Shown here piece by piece: positions 11,709-24,110 of a stretch of DNA of 64,000 nucleotides (position 1 is the first letter of the stretch; each line of letters opens with the position of its first letter). Location: assembly GCF_958450345.1 (NCBI RefSeq), contig NC_088784.1, positions 78,269,747 to 78,333,746 on the forward strand, in the 5' to 3' direction. Below the pieces are notes generated by a model. It searched no databases, was not told the origin of the DNA, and saw only the letters and a program-made list of their open reading frames with translations. The translations under genes were made by a program, and so were the position numbers. The stretch comes from Calliphora vicina (lineage: Eukaryota > Arthropoda > Insecta > Diptera > Calliphoridae).

Positions 11709-12204
11709 CTCTTTCAGCCACGCTTTTTTATGTATAAGTTTAAAATCAAAACAATTGCATTTTTAGATTAATCAAGGTTAGTATAATATAAAAAGTAAGA
11801 AAAAGTAAATCAAAACATAAAAAACCATCCCACTCCAAGGGTTTTGTGGAGTGAAGTGGTTAGTTTACTAACCACCATGGCGGTTGGCATTAAAAATAAC
11901 TATGACAAAAATTTCTTGACTAAATTTTCTGACCAAACAAACGAAATAACAAAGAAACACTGAATTCGATGAACAATAAACACTCTGTGCTATTTTTTGT
12001 ATTGAATGCGTGAATGTCTCAATATTTTCAAATTAATATATTTATCTAACCAGATCATCCTGACTGCAAAGTTTTGAAAATAAAACATAAACGATGACTT
12101 CAAAAAATATAATTTTTTAGCAAAATGCCAATAGATGCCAATAAACTATGTTTTAAAGACTATAGAAAAGGTGGTTAGTTAAGTGACCACTAAACCGCAA
12201 AGTG
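11709..12204 (-). mobile_element. piggyBac-like MITE, copy 2 (496 bp, intact TTAA duplication)
   Basis: Perfect TTAA occurs on both sides (11705-11708 and 12205-12208), the piggyBac signature. The ends are CTCTTTCAGCCACG and, inward from the right, CACTTTGCGGTTTAGTGGTC. The subterminal GGTGGTTAGT motifs of the other copies are present. It is an internal-deletion derivative of the element at 3390-4403, with most of the transposase region removed. Confidence 0.88.
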
Positions 12205-12467
12205 TTAAAAGAAGTTATAAGTCTATAATGTTCCTTTGAAACAAATTGTTTTATAGAAAATTATGTAGGTTGTACCACAAATTTTAGCATAACTCAGAGA
12301 TATTCAAACAGTAATTCTAATCTTATCCCATAATCCCAGATATCTTACAAATAGAATGAGGCAAAGTTGATTAAAAGCCAAGCATAAATGTTGATTTAAA
12401 TTCACAGTTATGCTTTCAGCAAGATTTGAATTTGCCGCCATTTAAGTTAAGAGTTAGAAAAACTATT

Positions 12468-13130
12468 TAAACAAGTAAGAGAGTTATATTCAGCTGTGCC
12501 GAATCTTATATACCCTTCACCAAATTATACTTCAAAATACAAATTTTAAATATTTTTAGGTAAAGAGAATTTATTTTTTTTCCAAAGATGTTTTTTTAAT
12601 TTTTTGTTAAATTTTTTTTTTTTAAATTTAAAAATTTTTTTTTTTTAATTTTTAAATTTTAAAAAATGTTGACATATTGTAGGTCCAATTTACTATGGTC
12701 TTATATACATACATCGTTGCAAAGGTCTTTGAAATATCTATCATTAGATATCCATATTGTCTATATTAATGTCTTAGTAATCCAGATGTAGGTCAAAAAT
12801 AGGTCAAAAATCGAGGTTGTCCTGGTTTTTTCCACATATCTCAGCCATTTGTGGACCGATTTTACTGATTTTAAATAGGAAAACTTCTCGAAAGCCTGTC
12901 TGACAGAATTATTGAAGATTTAGATCCCGAAGATATCTGTTGTCTTCAGAAAATTGATTTCAACAGACAGACGGACATACAGACCGATATGGCTTAATCG
13001 ACTCCGCTATCTATAAGGATCCAGAATATATATACCTTATAGGGTCGGAAAATTATATTTTGGAAATTACAAATGGAATGACAAACTTATATATACCCTT
13101 CTCTCGAAGGTGAATGGTACAAAAACTGTG
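12468..13130 (-). mobile_element. DINE-1/Helentron-like element, nearly full length
   Basis: The left end reads AAACAAGTAAGAGAG followed by a CAGCTGTGCCGAATCT hairpin. There is an A/T-rich middle, then the conserved core (CTCAGCCATTTGTGGACCGA, CAGACAGACGGACATAC, CCGCTATCTATAAGGATCC), and a right end of GGAATGACAAACTTATATATACCC. It is the best preserved member of this family in the window. Members lack a coding frame and are presumably moved by a Helitron/Helentron in trans. Confidence 0.85.
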
Positions 13131-13790
13131 TTGAATGTATGACATAAAAATGCGGAATTTTTTCAAATGTTTAGCTTTTATTTTGAAACATATGTACAAT
13201 ATAAATTACCTCTTCCCACCTTTGTGGCAACAAATGGATTTCGAACCAAAAAAACTACTCATATTTTGAGGTTAAGAACGAATCACTCCAATATCGGATA
13301 CTCTGTTCCAAAGTGAAGCGTAACCCAGAGAGAGCATTCTGCATCGATCGAAACAAATAGTAGTATGACAGGGCACGGTATTGCAACATGTGGCCGATCG
13401 TTGTCAATATGAATATTGCAATATCATATCTGACAGCATATTCTGGACGTTTTTCGGCCAATGCTCGCTTCAAACAAATTAGTTGCGTTCGGTACAGGTC
13501 CCCTGTGATGGTCTAGTCAGATTTAAGCAGCTCATTATTGATAGGACCCTTTTACTCTCACCAAATACAGAGAATTATCTTTGCGGCTGGTTGGCCGGGC
13601 TCCACATACAAACTCTTACGCTTCGGGTTATCGAAATGGAAATCGAAAAATAATTTCCTTTTTTCGGACTTTCAATGTCTCTCGGCTTCAATTCGTATGC
13701 TAAGCAATTTTGGTGCTTTTGGATGAATTCTTCTGAGTTGAGTTTTGCAACAATCTTCATGGAGTAATGCCTCCAATTCATGGTCCTCCA
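13131..13790 (-). pseudogene. mariner transposase remnant (C-terminal half)
   Basis: The left end TTGAATGTATGACATAAAAA matches the mariner TIR seen at 25758 and 47412. Minus-strand frames give MKRALAEKRPEYAVRYDIAI and then YYYLFRSMQNALSG (13473-13255), with YELKPRDIESPKK further upstream (13781-13575). These are mariner DD34D transposase motifs. About 22 residues between the second and third catalytic Asp are deleted, and the third Asp (SDY) reads SYY. Frameshifts separate the pieces. The N-terminal half is replaced by a LINE remnant starting at about 13791. It is inactive. Confidence 0.82.
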
Positions 13791-14900
13791 CCTTCAGGAG
13801 AAAATATTCACTGGTGAATCCAGATCACATGAAAGGGTTGGAGGTGGTATCTAGCCGAATGACTGATGGTTTAGACTATGACAATGGCATACTGCTTCCG
13901 GAGAATGTGATCCAAATATTCACTGACGGATCAAGATTAGCTGAAAATGTTGGATGTCGTATCTATTCGGACCTGTTGGATATGAGACTTAGTAACGTAA
14001 TTCTAGAAGAAATTATGGGTATAAAAGTAGCCTTGAAACTAATTTAGTATCAAGGGATACTCCACAGCTCAAAGCAGCCCTTAGAACATTAGAGAGTTTT
14101 TTTTTTCGAAAATTGTCTGTCAATACTAGAGGAGATGTAATTGCGAAGTCCGGCACACATGGTTGTGCCCCTAATAAGTTCAGTTGTGATATTGAAATCC
14201 CTTTCACAAGTGGTGAACTATTAATTTCACATAAACTTCTTCTCATTGTCAAGTAAAGATAGGCGAAAGCCTACTTGCCAATGATTTGGCCCAATATGGA
14301 TATAAGGAGGACAAGTCTTGGATACATTTTATTTTATCTCTTATCAAGTCTTTGGTAGGAATTTCAAAGATGAGATCTTCTTTACCTTTCTCAGAAATTT
14401 TCAGACATAAGAAAAGGTATGTGAGAGTGCCCCATTGGCAAGGAGATCAGACAAATCTGGTATAATATGGATATTCAGAGGACACGACTTACGATAAATC
14501 TGCATAGATTCCAACCAAGAAACCTTATAGCTCTCTGGTCAGTGGCCTTTATTTACACATGCTTAAACGCTGCGACTCCTCTACAACGAGGACACAACTG
14601 AGCATCTTCGCTAGCTTTGCTCGAAAGTTGGAGACAAAAGGAGAAATGGGTGAAAGAGACCACTTGTATGGAGATCAGTAAACGTGAGTTTAACATGGAT
14701 ATACAGAGGACAGGTCTTGGTTGTCACTTAAGTAACCATTGTAGAGGTTATTACAAGGCTGTGGCTCACTAACAACGGCTTCTGCAGAAGTTACAACGAC
14801 GAGGCAACATAGGAGACGACTGAGCATAATCTATGTCATAGTCCGGCAATATGGATAATCAACACGAATAATTCATGGTCAACAAATACTTATTGACAAT
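13791..14900 (+). pseudogene. Non-LTR retrotransposon remnant (RNase H and 3' end)
   Basis: The plus-strand frame 13745-14044 contains IQIFTDGSRLAENVGCRIYS and then EEIMGIKVALKLI. This is the RNase H domain of jockey/R1/LOA-type LINEs, with the first catalytic Asp (TDGS) and the Glu (EEIMGIK) visible. A second piece near 14120-14255 (VIAKSGTHGCAPNKF) looks like the decayed RNase H C-terminus (normally ADELA.xG). Further on the frame is broken. A motif ATGGATATnnnGAGGACA recurs near 14297, 14465 and 14694, suggesting internal duplication. The reverse transcriptase and endonuclease domains are absent, as expected for a 5'-truncated copy. Confidence 0.7.
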
Positions 14901-16484
14901 ACTTGTCTTTACAAAGTTGACTTAGGAGGAATCCACACTTTCATTAGATCAACAGGAAGACTCTAGAGTGATGGTGACCAAAACAATTTGGGACCAATCA
15001 TTTTAATCTCTCAAAATACATTAATACCACACTAAAAAGTATAGTTCTTAACCCTCAAAACTTTATTAAATATTTATTTCCATTAAAACTTCAACCATCA
15101 ATCTTTATCACAAAATTTTCCTAACAATTCCTAACTAATTGTTTTAAAAATCATTTACACGTTTTCACCCCAAACCAAAACGTACTCAAGGGAGGGGGAG
15201 GGGGTGCAAATAAAAAACAACACATTTCATAATGTCAAATTTATTTGTTTGGTTAAACAAAGTTTAACCCCGCATTTAAACAGAAATTTGTTAATTAAAA
15301 TAAATGATTATTACACAGCTTTTCTTTGGAATGACATACAAACGGCAAATGTAAAAGGATTTGAATAAAAAGGGAAGTTATAAAAATTACACAAGTTACT
15401 TTTGAAAATGATTTTATAGTTACAACATTAATTACTTACAGCCAAAAATAAAACTAAAACAAAAACTGAAATAACTATAAAATAAAATTATATGAACAGG
15501 AAATTTCCAGGCTTTTTGGTAACATGTTTAGCAGGCAAAAATGCAATAAATACAATTAATTTAGCAAAAAGAAAATAAAAAAACTAAAAATTTCCCCTTA
15601 AAGTAATAGTAAAGGACATATTTAGAAATTTTTTAAAGGGAAACAAAGAAAAAACGGCGGCGCATTTTAAGCGTTACTAATTAAACATAAAACCTCAATT
15701 GGAATTGCGTGAGGTATTTATTAATAAACCCTTAAAAAAGGCAAGCAAAACAATAGAAACAAAAACAACAAAATGATTTTATGACACAAACAAAAGAACA
15801 GCTAAAAGACCAAACACAGAACAAAACAGAAACCCTTAAAAAACACCAGACTAAATATCAAACATAAATACAAACAGACCAAAAAGAAAGGGAACAAAAA
15901 GGTATGACAACAAATATTTTAATAAGCATAAATGACATCTCTCATACGTATACAAAAACACAAACAAACCCTGAACCACATTTACCCAACTTTGCTACCC
16001 TTTTAAAGAATCTACACAACATCGTACTACTGGGGGTTTTGATGCTTAAAACTCATTTGAATAGACAAACAGAGAGAGTCAGACCGACCAACCGACAGAC
16101 ATACAAAAAGAGTCTTTCAAGTCATTCAATCGTAAATATTACTATCAGCTTCATAATTTGAAACCGCAACAAATTGTTAAATTACGAGAGAGTGTGGTTG
16201 GTATCAGTCAGCATTTATTAAATTTTACATAACGACTTACGAGCCAAAAAAGGCGCGTAGTTTGTATGTGTTTAATTCCTGTTTCCTGAGATTTTAACTT
16301 GAAACATTTCCCGACCACAGGTTTCTTTTTCCTATTTTAATATGGCTGTATATCTTTCATATAAATTAAATGGAAGGATTTATGTTGATGTAGTGTAAAG
16401 GAAGGAATACTCTACATCTTTTGACTTTTTTTCAAATGTCTTATACAATTAAAATGGAATCTAAACAACTTATAAGAGATTAAA
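14901..16484 (+). other. Intronic A-rich sequence, nothing recognised
   Basis: Unique-looking sequence, strongly A-rich between 15440 and 15960. One G-rich run (15190-15205, GGGAGGGGGAGGGGG) stands out. The open frame at 15904-16158 has no recognisable motif and low-complexity composition, so I do not call it a gene. Confidence 0.5.
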
Positions 16485-16489
16485 TGGAA

Positions 16490-16830
16490 ATTAATATTTG
16501 ACTATGCCGAATCTTATGTACCCTTCATAAAATACACTAATAGGAATAATAAAAATGTTTTTTAGATTTTTTGCGGGAATTTTTCGGGTTAAAAAATACT
16601 TTTCCCGATTTTGACCTATTGTAGGTCAAAATTACTATAGCCTTATATACATCGTTGCAATGAACTTTGAAATATCTATCATTAGATATCCATATTGTCT
16701 ATATTAATGACTAAGTAATTCAGATATAGATCAAGAATAGGCCAAAAATCGAGGTTGTCCCGGTATGTAGATCTCAGCCATTTGTAGGCCGATTTTAAAT
16801 AGCAACCATACCCCAAATGGTTGACCCGGA
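16490..16830 (-). mobile_element. DINE-1-like fragment, minus orientation
   Basis: It contains ATGCCGAATCTTATGTACCC, GACCTATTGTAGGTC, ATCATTAGATATCCATATTG and CTCAGCCATTTGTAGGCCGA in the order seen in the 12468-13130 copy, then stops at TTTTAAATAGCAACCATA. It abuts a second member in the opposite orientation. Confidence 0.75.
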
Positions 16831-16844
16831 TCCGCGCATGGGCA

Positions 16845-18190
16845 AGGGTATATATAAGATTGTCATTCCGTTTGTAATTTCTACATTTTTCGTATATATT
16901 GTTACGAAATTGTACTTGAATTCAAATATAACGATTTTAAGGGCTGATTTAAAAGTAGCATAAAGTAGCTTTCAAATAACAGTGCTGTAATAGCAAACTG
17001 TAACGTATCTGTGGGCATTATTAAATAAAAGCTTTCAGTTGACCATTGATCGTAAGTTGGCAACGCTGTATTCGAATTAAAATATTCAGTTAAAGAACAT
17101 TGTAGAAAGTACACCACAGATGGCGGCGTATGTATTAGTAAGATCTGGAATATTCGAATTTTGACAGTTAAAGAACAATCTAAAGTGCAGATGGCAGTAT
17201 TATAAATAGTGGCAGAGGTTGCAGTCGTGAGTCAGTTTATCAGAGACGCTATTCAAATAAACATCAACTGAGTGCCTTAAAGTGTGCTGTGTTTTTCAAT
17301 TGAATTCGTGTACATTATAAAGTGTGTCTTTATTTCTGCGAATTTATAAACGTGTATAAAAAACACTGAGTGACTATTTAATTCAGTGGTTGTTGTACAT
17401 TTTAAATAAATAAAGAGTTGTTACAATTTTTAAACTACTAAACGGCTTTTATTTGCAATCAAAAGTATCCGGTTTATTTAAAGGAAATAAACTAACGTTT
17501 TGAAATGGTTAAAACGTAACAATATTCTGGATCGTTATAGATAGCGAAGTCAATATAGTCATGTCCGTCTATCCGTCTGCATGTTGAAATCAACTTTCCG
17601 TAGCCCCAATAACTTACATAAATGATGCATACATCAATATATCGGGAATTCTTCCGGCTCGGTTAATATTTAAAATTGACAAAATCGGTCCATAAATGGC
17701 GGAGATATAAGGAAAAAACCGGGATAACCTCGTTTTTTGGCCAATTTTTGATATATATCTGAATTACTAAGTCATTAATATAGATAATATGGATATTCAA
17801 TCATAGATATTTCAAAGTCCATTGCAAAGATGTGTATAAGGCTATAGTAAGTTGGACCTAGAATGTGTCAAAATCAGGAAACATATTTTTTAACCCGAAT
17901 TTTTTTTTCACCAAAAAAAATTTTTTTCAATAAATTTTAAAAAAAAGTTTAAAAATAAAAAAAAAAAAATTTTAAAATTTAAAAAAAAAAATTTGGAAAA
18001 ACTTTTTTAAAATAAATTTAAAACCAATTTCGAAAAAAACTTTTTATTCAATAAATTTAAAAAAAAAATATTAAATAACAATTTTGAAAAAAAAAATATT
18101 TAAAAATTTTATTAAATTTTTCACAATTTTTTTTAATTTTTTTTTTTCAAAATTTTTTTCACCCCAAATACTTTTTTATCTTACATTCAT
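16845..18190 (+). mobile_element. DINE-1-like element interrupted by a solo LTR
   Basis: The left part (16845-16899) reads GGGTATATATAAGATTGTCA and TTCCGTTTGTAATTTCTACA. The right part resumes at 17522 with ATTCTGGATCGTTATAGATA and continues through the core into a long A/T homopolymer-rich tail. Removing the LTR at 16900-17521 plus one ATAT restores the family sequence. Confidence 0.8.
16900..17521 (+). mobile_element. Solo LTR (622 bp) with ATAT target duplication
   Basis: It begins TGTTACGAAATTG and ends AAAACGTAACA, with TGTTAC/GTAACA terminal inverted repeats. ATAT flanks both sides (16896-16899 and 17522-17525). A TATAAATA box at 17201-17208 lies upstream of CAGAGGTTGCAGTCGTGAGT, a plausible start region. 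AATAAATAAAG near 17405 is a plausible polyadenylation signal. No internal retroelement sequence or second LTR is present, so it is a solo LTR from recombination. The superfamily is unresolved; a 4-bp duplication fits Gypsy or BEL/Pao. A diverged relative lies at 43780-44190. Confidence 0.85.
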
Positions 18191-18702
18191 GTTTGCAATT
18201 TAAAATCGAGAAAATCGGACCCCAAATGACTGAGATATAGATAAACATAAGAAACCGCGACTCGAATTTTCAAACAATTTTTCACTCAAATTATTTTCAA
18301 AATTTTTTTCACAAATTGTTTTTAATATTTTCTTAAAATTAAACAATTTTTGTTTTTTTTGTTAAAAATTTTTTTTTCTTCGAAAAATCCATTTTTTGAA
18401 ATCTTTTAAATTTTTTCTTATATCTCAGCCATTTTTGGAATCCTTTTTGGTTGGAAAATCATTTTTTGTAAGTTTTTTAAAATGTTTCTCTTATATCTCC
18501 ACCATTTTTTGGATCTATTTACACGTATGTTTCAGAAATATGTTGAAACGCATTTCTGATAGATTTGTATCTCTAGAAATTAATTTAATGAAAAAAATAT
18601 TTTTTTATAAATTTTGCATGTGCTTTGAATTGACACAAATTTAATCATTGAAAGATTGAATGAATTGAAAAAAATCACAATTAAATCTATGGACTTTTAA
18701 TA
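18191..18702 (+). other. Degenerate DINE-1-like sequence and AT-rich intron
   Basis: Phrases such as GACTGAGATATAG and CTTATATCTCAGCCATTTTT recur here without an ordered element. The open frame at 18396-18641 falls within this low-complexity T-rich sequence and is not a gene. Confidence 0.5.
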
Positions 18703-18829
18703 AAACAACTTAAGTGGAATTTTCCAATTTTTCAGGAGAGCTTTAAGGACAAATAATAAAATAATTATCGATCAATTCAACAGTTGCTACGCTCTCCTGG
18801 AAAATTTGAAAATTCCACTTAAATTGTTC
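18703..18829. mobile_element. Small foldback MITE (about 127 bp)
   Basis: AACAACTTAAGTGGAATTTT at the left is matched in inverted form by AAAATTCCACTTAAATTGTT at the right. Both arms continue inward to AGGAGAGC/GCTCTCCT. The stem is about 38 bp with a loop of about 48 bp. A target duplication is not clear. Confidence 0.65.
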
Positions 18830-20677
18830 AACAGCAATGAATTGTTAACATTTTTAAATTCGGAATTCATATTTTAGTGAATGAAGATCAATTTGAATAG
18901 AGCTGAATATGTTAAATATTTGCACTGTTTAAGGCAATTAAATTTATATATTTGTGGGTTATTTGATGTTCTTTGTAATATAAAGGAAATTTAATTGATT
19001 GCTATTATACCAGATACTTACGCGTGAAGTCAGTTGTCACTTTAGTGTCTCCAAGTAATGTAAGATGCAGTTACTTGAAATACATTAAAGATAACTTAAG
19101 ATTCATAAATGCTTTGATGTGAATTTTTGTCTATTTAGGATAATGTTTACCCATTCCCATATAAGGCCGAAAAAGTTATATTTTTTTAAAGAATTTTCAA
19201 AACACCAATTCCAAACTTTTTGAAATTTTGTTAAACAAATTCTAACAAATTAAGAATTGCTTTTTCAGGATTTTATTTGAGATATGTAGGGAATAAAACT
19301 GAAAAATAACTAGCTCAATATCTCTCAAAATTTAGCCCTAGCGACGATTTCAATTTTCAGGAATTCGCGGAAGAATTATGAAACATTTACCCTTAACTAA
19401 GTGCTAAACAATGTCACACCCAACTGTAGGGCACTAAGGATACAAACAAAATGATGTAAATAAATTAAAACAATTGGTAGTTATAACACGCAATTTTGGT
19501 TAAAATGATAACCCAACCACAACAGCAACAACACGAACATATATAAAGCCAAATAAAATACTCTCTAGTGAATTTCAGTAAAATGTACTTAAGAGCTATC
19601 AAAAGCTACAACAAAAAAAAGGTAAATACATGTTTGGCACTTCTTTTTTTTTAAGGGTAAGACTATAGACGCCAGCCTTTTGTACGCTTTCAAGCTATGC
19701 TACAGTCACAGTAAAAATATCCTTAAATATTTCTAGTGTTGATGAAGCATGATGTTGATCACAATGATGGTGATGAGGGCAACGACAACAATGGCAACAA
19801 TGCTAAAGATGACAACGATAAGGCTAAGGATAATGATGAGTATGAGTATGATAATAATGTCAAGTAATTTTTGGGGGTAAATAATAGATTTTCGTGTTGC
19901 CTTCAAAGAGTATGACACCATAATACGTACCACGACAACGACAACAATAGACTACTTGAGTTAATATATGCAAGCAAGCACTGTAATCTCAGTTTACAAC
20001 AATAATTTTTTACTGTTCAGAGGGTATTATTCCTTAAACGGGCTGGTGGTTTGGGGAGGCTGTGAGTTGTGCTGCTACAAAAGGGAGACCGAGAATTTAC
20101 AGATTTATAAAATATTCAAAGAAGATGAAGCATAAAATTTAATTCCCGGTGAGGTGAAGCGTATAATATTTTGTTTTACATAGATTTTTTTGTTTGGGTT
20201 TGTTAAAAGTGTGTTTGATACAGTGAAAGTTTTCAGAAATTCTCTAATGTGTAAGAGTTGTATGAGTTTGAGTGTATTATTTAAATGTGTGAATATATAT
20301 GTATTTGAATTGAAATTGTAACAAAAAAACATTTAGAGATTTTACTTTGTTTGGTGCTTCTGGGATAAAAAAAATAAAAAGTAACAAACGACAAAGGCTT
20401 AAACGTGTTTGAATGTCGTTTTACAAAATGTTAATGTACACAGTGAAGATGAAAGAAAGGATTGCCAAGTTCTAAAAAAATTATCTTCGATATCTATAAG
20501 GATCTACACCCTAGAACCTTATAGATGGCGAGGATGATATAACGATTTAATGAGGATTTGAAAAAAACTACTACTTCGGATCAGTAATCAGATAGCCTCT
20601 TTGTAATCTAAGTAGAATCAATTGACCCTCCACTGAGAAAACGTACATGTTAAAATAACTACTCACGTAACTAATTA
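18830..20677 (+). other. Intronic sequence, nothing recognised
   Basis: Mostly unique AT-rich sequence. A short imperfect GAT/CAACGAC-rich simple repeat lies near 19740-19850 and creates open frames of low complexity. A short degenerate CTTATAGATGGCGAGG phrase near 20518 recalls the DINE-1 core but is too short to call. Confidence 0.5.
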
Positions 20678-21654
20678 CACTTTTTGTAATTTTTTAAGTC
20701 ATGGAAATATAACCATATACGGTCACCAGTACGTGATAAAAGACGAAAAAAAGACCCGTGTTTCCCAGTCATGCACTTTTTTATGATTTGGGTCCTCGGT
20801 GTCATTTTTGCAAAAAAGTCATAATTTTCTCAGGCTCATATCTTGCAAACAGTTCGGAATTTTGATTTACTCTCTGAGGCAATGTTGTAGCCCTTGTCAT
20901 AAAGAACAAAAATTGTGAACATATAAAATCTAAAAAACGTCATCTTCTAAAAATTCGAAATAATTTTTTTTAAGCTGCCTAAAAGTATGCTTTAGTTTAA
21001 TAGTTTATGGCCCACTTAATTCCTTTAGTTTTTTCTTACTAGCTTATATTGACCTACCTAAACGGTGTTAAGAATCAATGCTAGAAAGTTCATATGTTCT
21101 AGGAAGTTGTTTACTGAGATCTTAGGTACATTTTTGTAGTTGATTGTTTCCTTGAATTTTCAACGGGTTGCTACATATGTACCTAAACAGGGGGAAAAAG
21201 GTAAAAAAATCTAATTCTTTAAAATTTTTTTTGCGATCTTGATCTTGAAGATTAAGTTTTTTTGGATACATTTTGATACATTTTTATAGTTGATTGTTTC
21301 CTTGAATTTTGAAAGATTAGCTACCTATGGGCCTGAACAGGGGAAAAAAGGTAAACAAATTTAATTGAATTTTTTAAAGTTTTTAGCTATTTTCATCTTG
21401 AAGATGAAGTTTTTTTGATTTTATATGTTCACAATTTTTGTTCTTTATGACAAGGGCTACAACTTTGCCTCAGAGAGTAAATCAAAATTCCGAACTATTT
21501 GCAAGATATGAGCCTGAGAAAATGAGCACTCTTTTGCAAAAATGACATCGAGGCCCCAAATCATTGGGGACCCATAAAAAGTGCATGAATTTTGGCAAAA
21601 CTGGGAGACACGGGTATTTTTTTCGGTCTTATATTTTTTTCGTGTTGCCCTGTG
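20678..21654. mobile_element. Foldback TIR element, copy 2 (977 bp)
   Basis: The arms (about 20700-20953 and 21398-21646) are inverted copies of each other and match the arms of the element at 9466-9965. The right end is CGTGTTGCCCTGTG, reverse complement of the copy-1 left end with one change. TTA flanks both ends (20675-20677 and 21655-21657). The spacer holds a direct duplication of about 135 bp (21128-21260 and 21284-21419), both halves containing GTTGATTGTTTCCTTGAATT. Copy 1 lacks this spacer. Confidence 0.8.
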
Positions 21655-21657
21655 TTA

Positions 21658-22054
21658 TGTAACCAGTGGTTGCCCTAAATGATAGGTAAAATCACTAGTT
21701 CGGGACAGTCAGCCAGAACTGCTGGGATTACTTGTGATCCTTTCTTACTATCTAATACCAAGAATTCACCTCGGTAACCCTTTAATACATTTGTAGCACG
21801 TTCTTAGCAGAATTAATGCATAAATAATTTATCTTTTTTTCTTAGTCACATTCCTTTCCAACTGAAATACATTGTCTTTAGCTTAGTTTATTTAAAGTTT
21901 TGTTTTGTCATTTAGCTAGCATTTGCTTTTGGCTTCTACTCAAAAATTTTGTTAGTTTCTAGTGCAAAATTTACTCACTCATAGAAAATGACTTGAACTT
22001 AATGCCTAAAACGCTACTACTGCTCATGCTGCTGCCTTTTCCCTCCATCATTGA
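21658..22054 (+). other. Intronic sequence, nothing recognised
   Basis: AT-rich, no supported feature. Confidence 0.5.
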
Positions 22055-24110
22055 AACAAACATTAGCAACACACTTTTGCAATAAATGTGAGCTTGAGTG
22101 TTTTGTAAGTACGTTAAACTTGATGGGAATTTTATTATTTAATGAATGAAAATTTATATTTAAACATTACTATTTTGACAACATGCAAATAAGACAATAC
22201 GAGAGCTTAGGCAAAATTTATTCATTGTTTAGCAGTTAGCAACTTATTGCTCATTTAAACATTTGTTCATTTATTACTGTTTATTGTTATGTGTGCAGGG
22301 CCACCCAAAAAGGTAGGCTTTAAAAACAGAGATTTTTTGAAAGCCTGAAAATAGGCAATAATTATTGAGATTTGTGTGCATTGGGAATATTAACATTTCC
22401 TATTTAAAATTTTAGTATTTATACCCTACACCACCATAGTGGGGAGGGTATTATGCGTTTGTGCAGATGTTTGTAACGCCCAAAAATATTAGTCTAACAC
22501 CCACCTTAAACTATACCGATCGACTTAGAATCACTTTATGAGTCGATTAAACGATGTCCGTCCGTCCGTCCGTCTGGTTGGCTGGCTGGCTGTCCATGTA
22601 AACCTTGTGCGCAGAGTACAGGTCGCAATTTTGAAGATATTTCGATCAAATTTGGTACATATTACTTTTTCGGCCCACGGACGAAGCCTATTGAAACTGG
22701 CTGAAATCGGTCCATTATTTCACCTAGCCCCCATACAAATGTCCTCTCGAAATTGGACTTTATCGGTTATAATTGTTTAATATATATATGTATCTACACA
22801 AATTTCGCTCCAAATAAGTTTTATATATACAAAATTCATGTCACCAAATTTTGTTACGATCGGTCCATAATTAGTCATAGCTCCCATATAGACCCGCTTC
22901 CGAAAATTACTTTAACGTGCTTAAATCATTTAAAAATGTTGGTATATACACAAAATTCAACATAAATAACTTTCATATAGACATAAATCACACTACCTAA
23001 TTTTATGGTGATCGGTCCATAATTGGTCATAGCTCCCATATAAGGCCCACTTCCGAAAATCACTCACGAATATAAATTATTGATATTTTAAAAGAAAAAG
23101 ATTTTTACTCATTTACTTGGTGTAGGGTATTATATGGTCGGGCTTGACCGACCATACTTTCTTACTTGTTTTTAAATGTTTTATAAATAAATATATTCCA
23201 AAATCAATAAAACGATACAATTTTCAAACAAAATTTTGTTGAAAAAATTTCAATATCAAACATTTTTTTAATATTTTTCATACAAATTGTGTTGAGCTTG
23301 TGTGTTTTGTAATTGCGTTAAACTTGATGGGAATTTTATTATTTAATGAATGAAAATTTATATTTAAACATTACGATTTTGACAACATGCTAATAAGACA
23401 ATACGAGAGCTAGTTTGGCAGTTAGCAACTTATTTCTCATTTAAACAATTGTTCATTTATTACTGTTTATTGTTATGAGAGCAAGGCCACCGAAAAAGGT
23501 AGGCTGTAAGAAAACAGATTTTTTGAATGCCTGAAAATAGGCAATGTTTATTGAAATTTGCGTTTATTTGGTATATTAGCATTTCCTAATTCAAATTTTA
23601 ATATTTTTTAAATGTTTTATACAAAAAAATATTCCAAAATCAATAAAACGATACAATTTGGAAAAAAAATTTATTGAAAACAGTTCAATATCAAACAGTT
23701 TCTTAATATTTTTCATACAAATTGTCCACGTTTCAAAAACGTTTTAAAAACACTTTTGCAATAAATGTGAGCTTGAGTGTTTTGTATGTACGTTAAACTT
23801 GATGGAAATTTTATTATTTAATCATTGAAACTAAAATTAGCAACACAGTTTTGCAATAAATGTGAGCTAGAGTGTTTTGTAAGTACGTTAAACTTGATGG
23901 GAATTTTATTATTTAATGAATGAAAATTTATATTTTCATTTTGCTTGCTTAGCAGTTAGCAACTTATTTCTCATTTAAAAATGTAGGCTTTAAAAAATTA
24001 GATTTTTTGAAAGCCTAAAAATAGGCAATGTTTATTGCAATTTTTATACATTTAGTGTATTAGTATTTCACACTTAAAATTTTTAAATTTTTAAATAATA
24101 CATATTGTTT
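22055..24110 (+). repeat. Tandem duplication, three to four copies of about 470 bp, one interrupted
   Basis: The blocks TTAAACTTGATGGGAATTTT, AATGAATGAAAATTTATATT and CAATACGAGAGCT recur starting near 22070, 23290, 23751 (short) and 23841. Copy spacing is about 465-470 bp once the 749-bp DINE-1-like insertion in the first copy is removed. Copies 3 and 4 are progressively truncated. No coding frame is shared, and the origin of the unit is unknown. Confidence 0.8.
22420..23168 (+). mobile_element. DINE-1/Helentron-like element (second subfamily), intact ends
   Basis: It begins TATACCCTACACCACCATAG and ends with a perfect-stem hairpin (TGGTCGGGCTTGACCGACCA) followed by TACTTTCTTACTTG. The core has CGACTTAGAATCACTTTATG, GTCCGTCCGTCCGTCTGG and repeated CGGTCCATAATTGGTCATAG segments. 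The empty site survives in the neighbouring tandem copy (near 23605), showing insertion into a T run with no more than a 1-bp duplication. That fits Helitron/Helentron insertion between T residues. Confidence 0.88.

Noticed and set aside
13538..13781. Plus-strand frame opposite the mariner relic
   Set aside because: It is the antisense shadow of the minus-strand transposase remnant.
15185..15210. G-rich run as a possible G-quadruplex
   Set aside because: Only three G runs separated by single A residues; a quadruplex would need splitting of the five-G runs, and nothing else points to function.
15904..16161. 85-codon plus-strand frame
   Set aside because: Low-complexity A-rich sequence with no domain, and a cluster of GACAGAC-type bases typical of degraded repeats.
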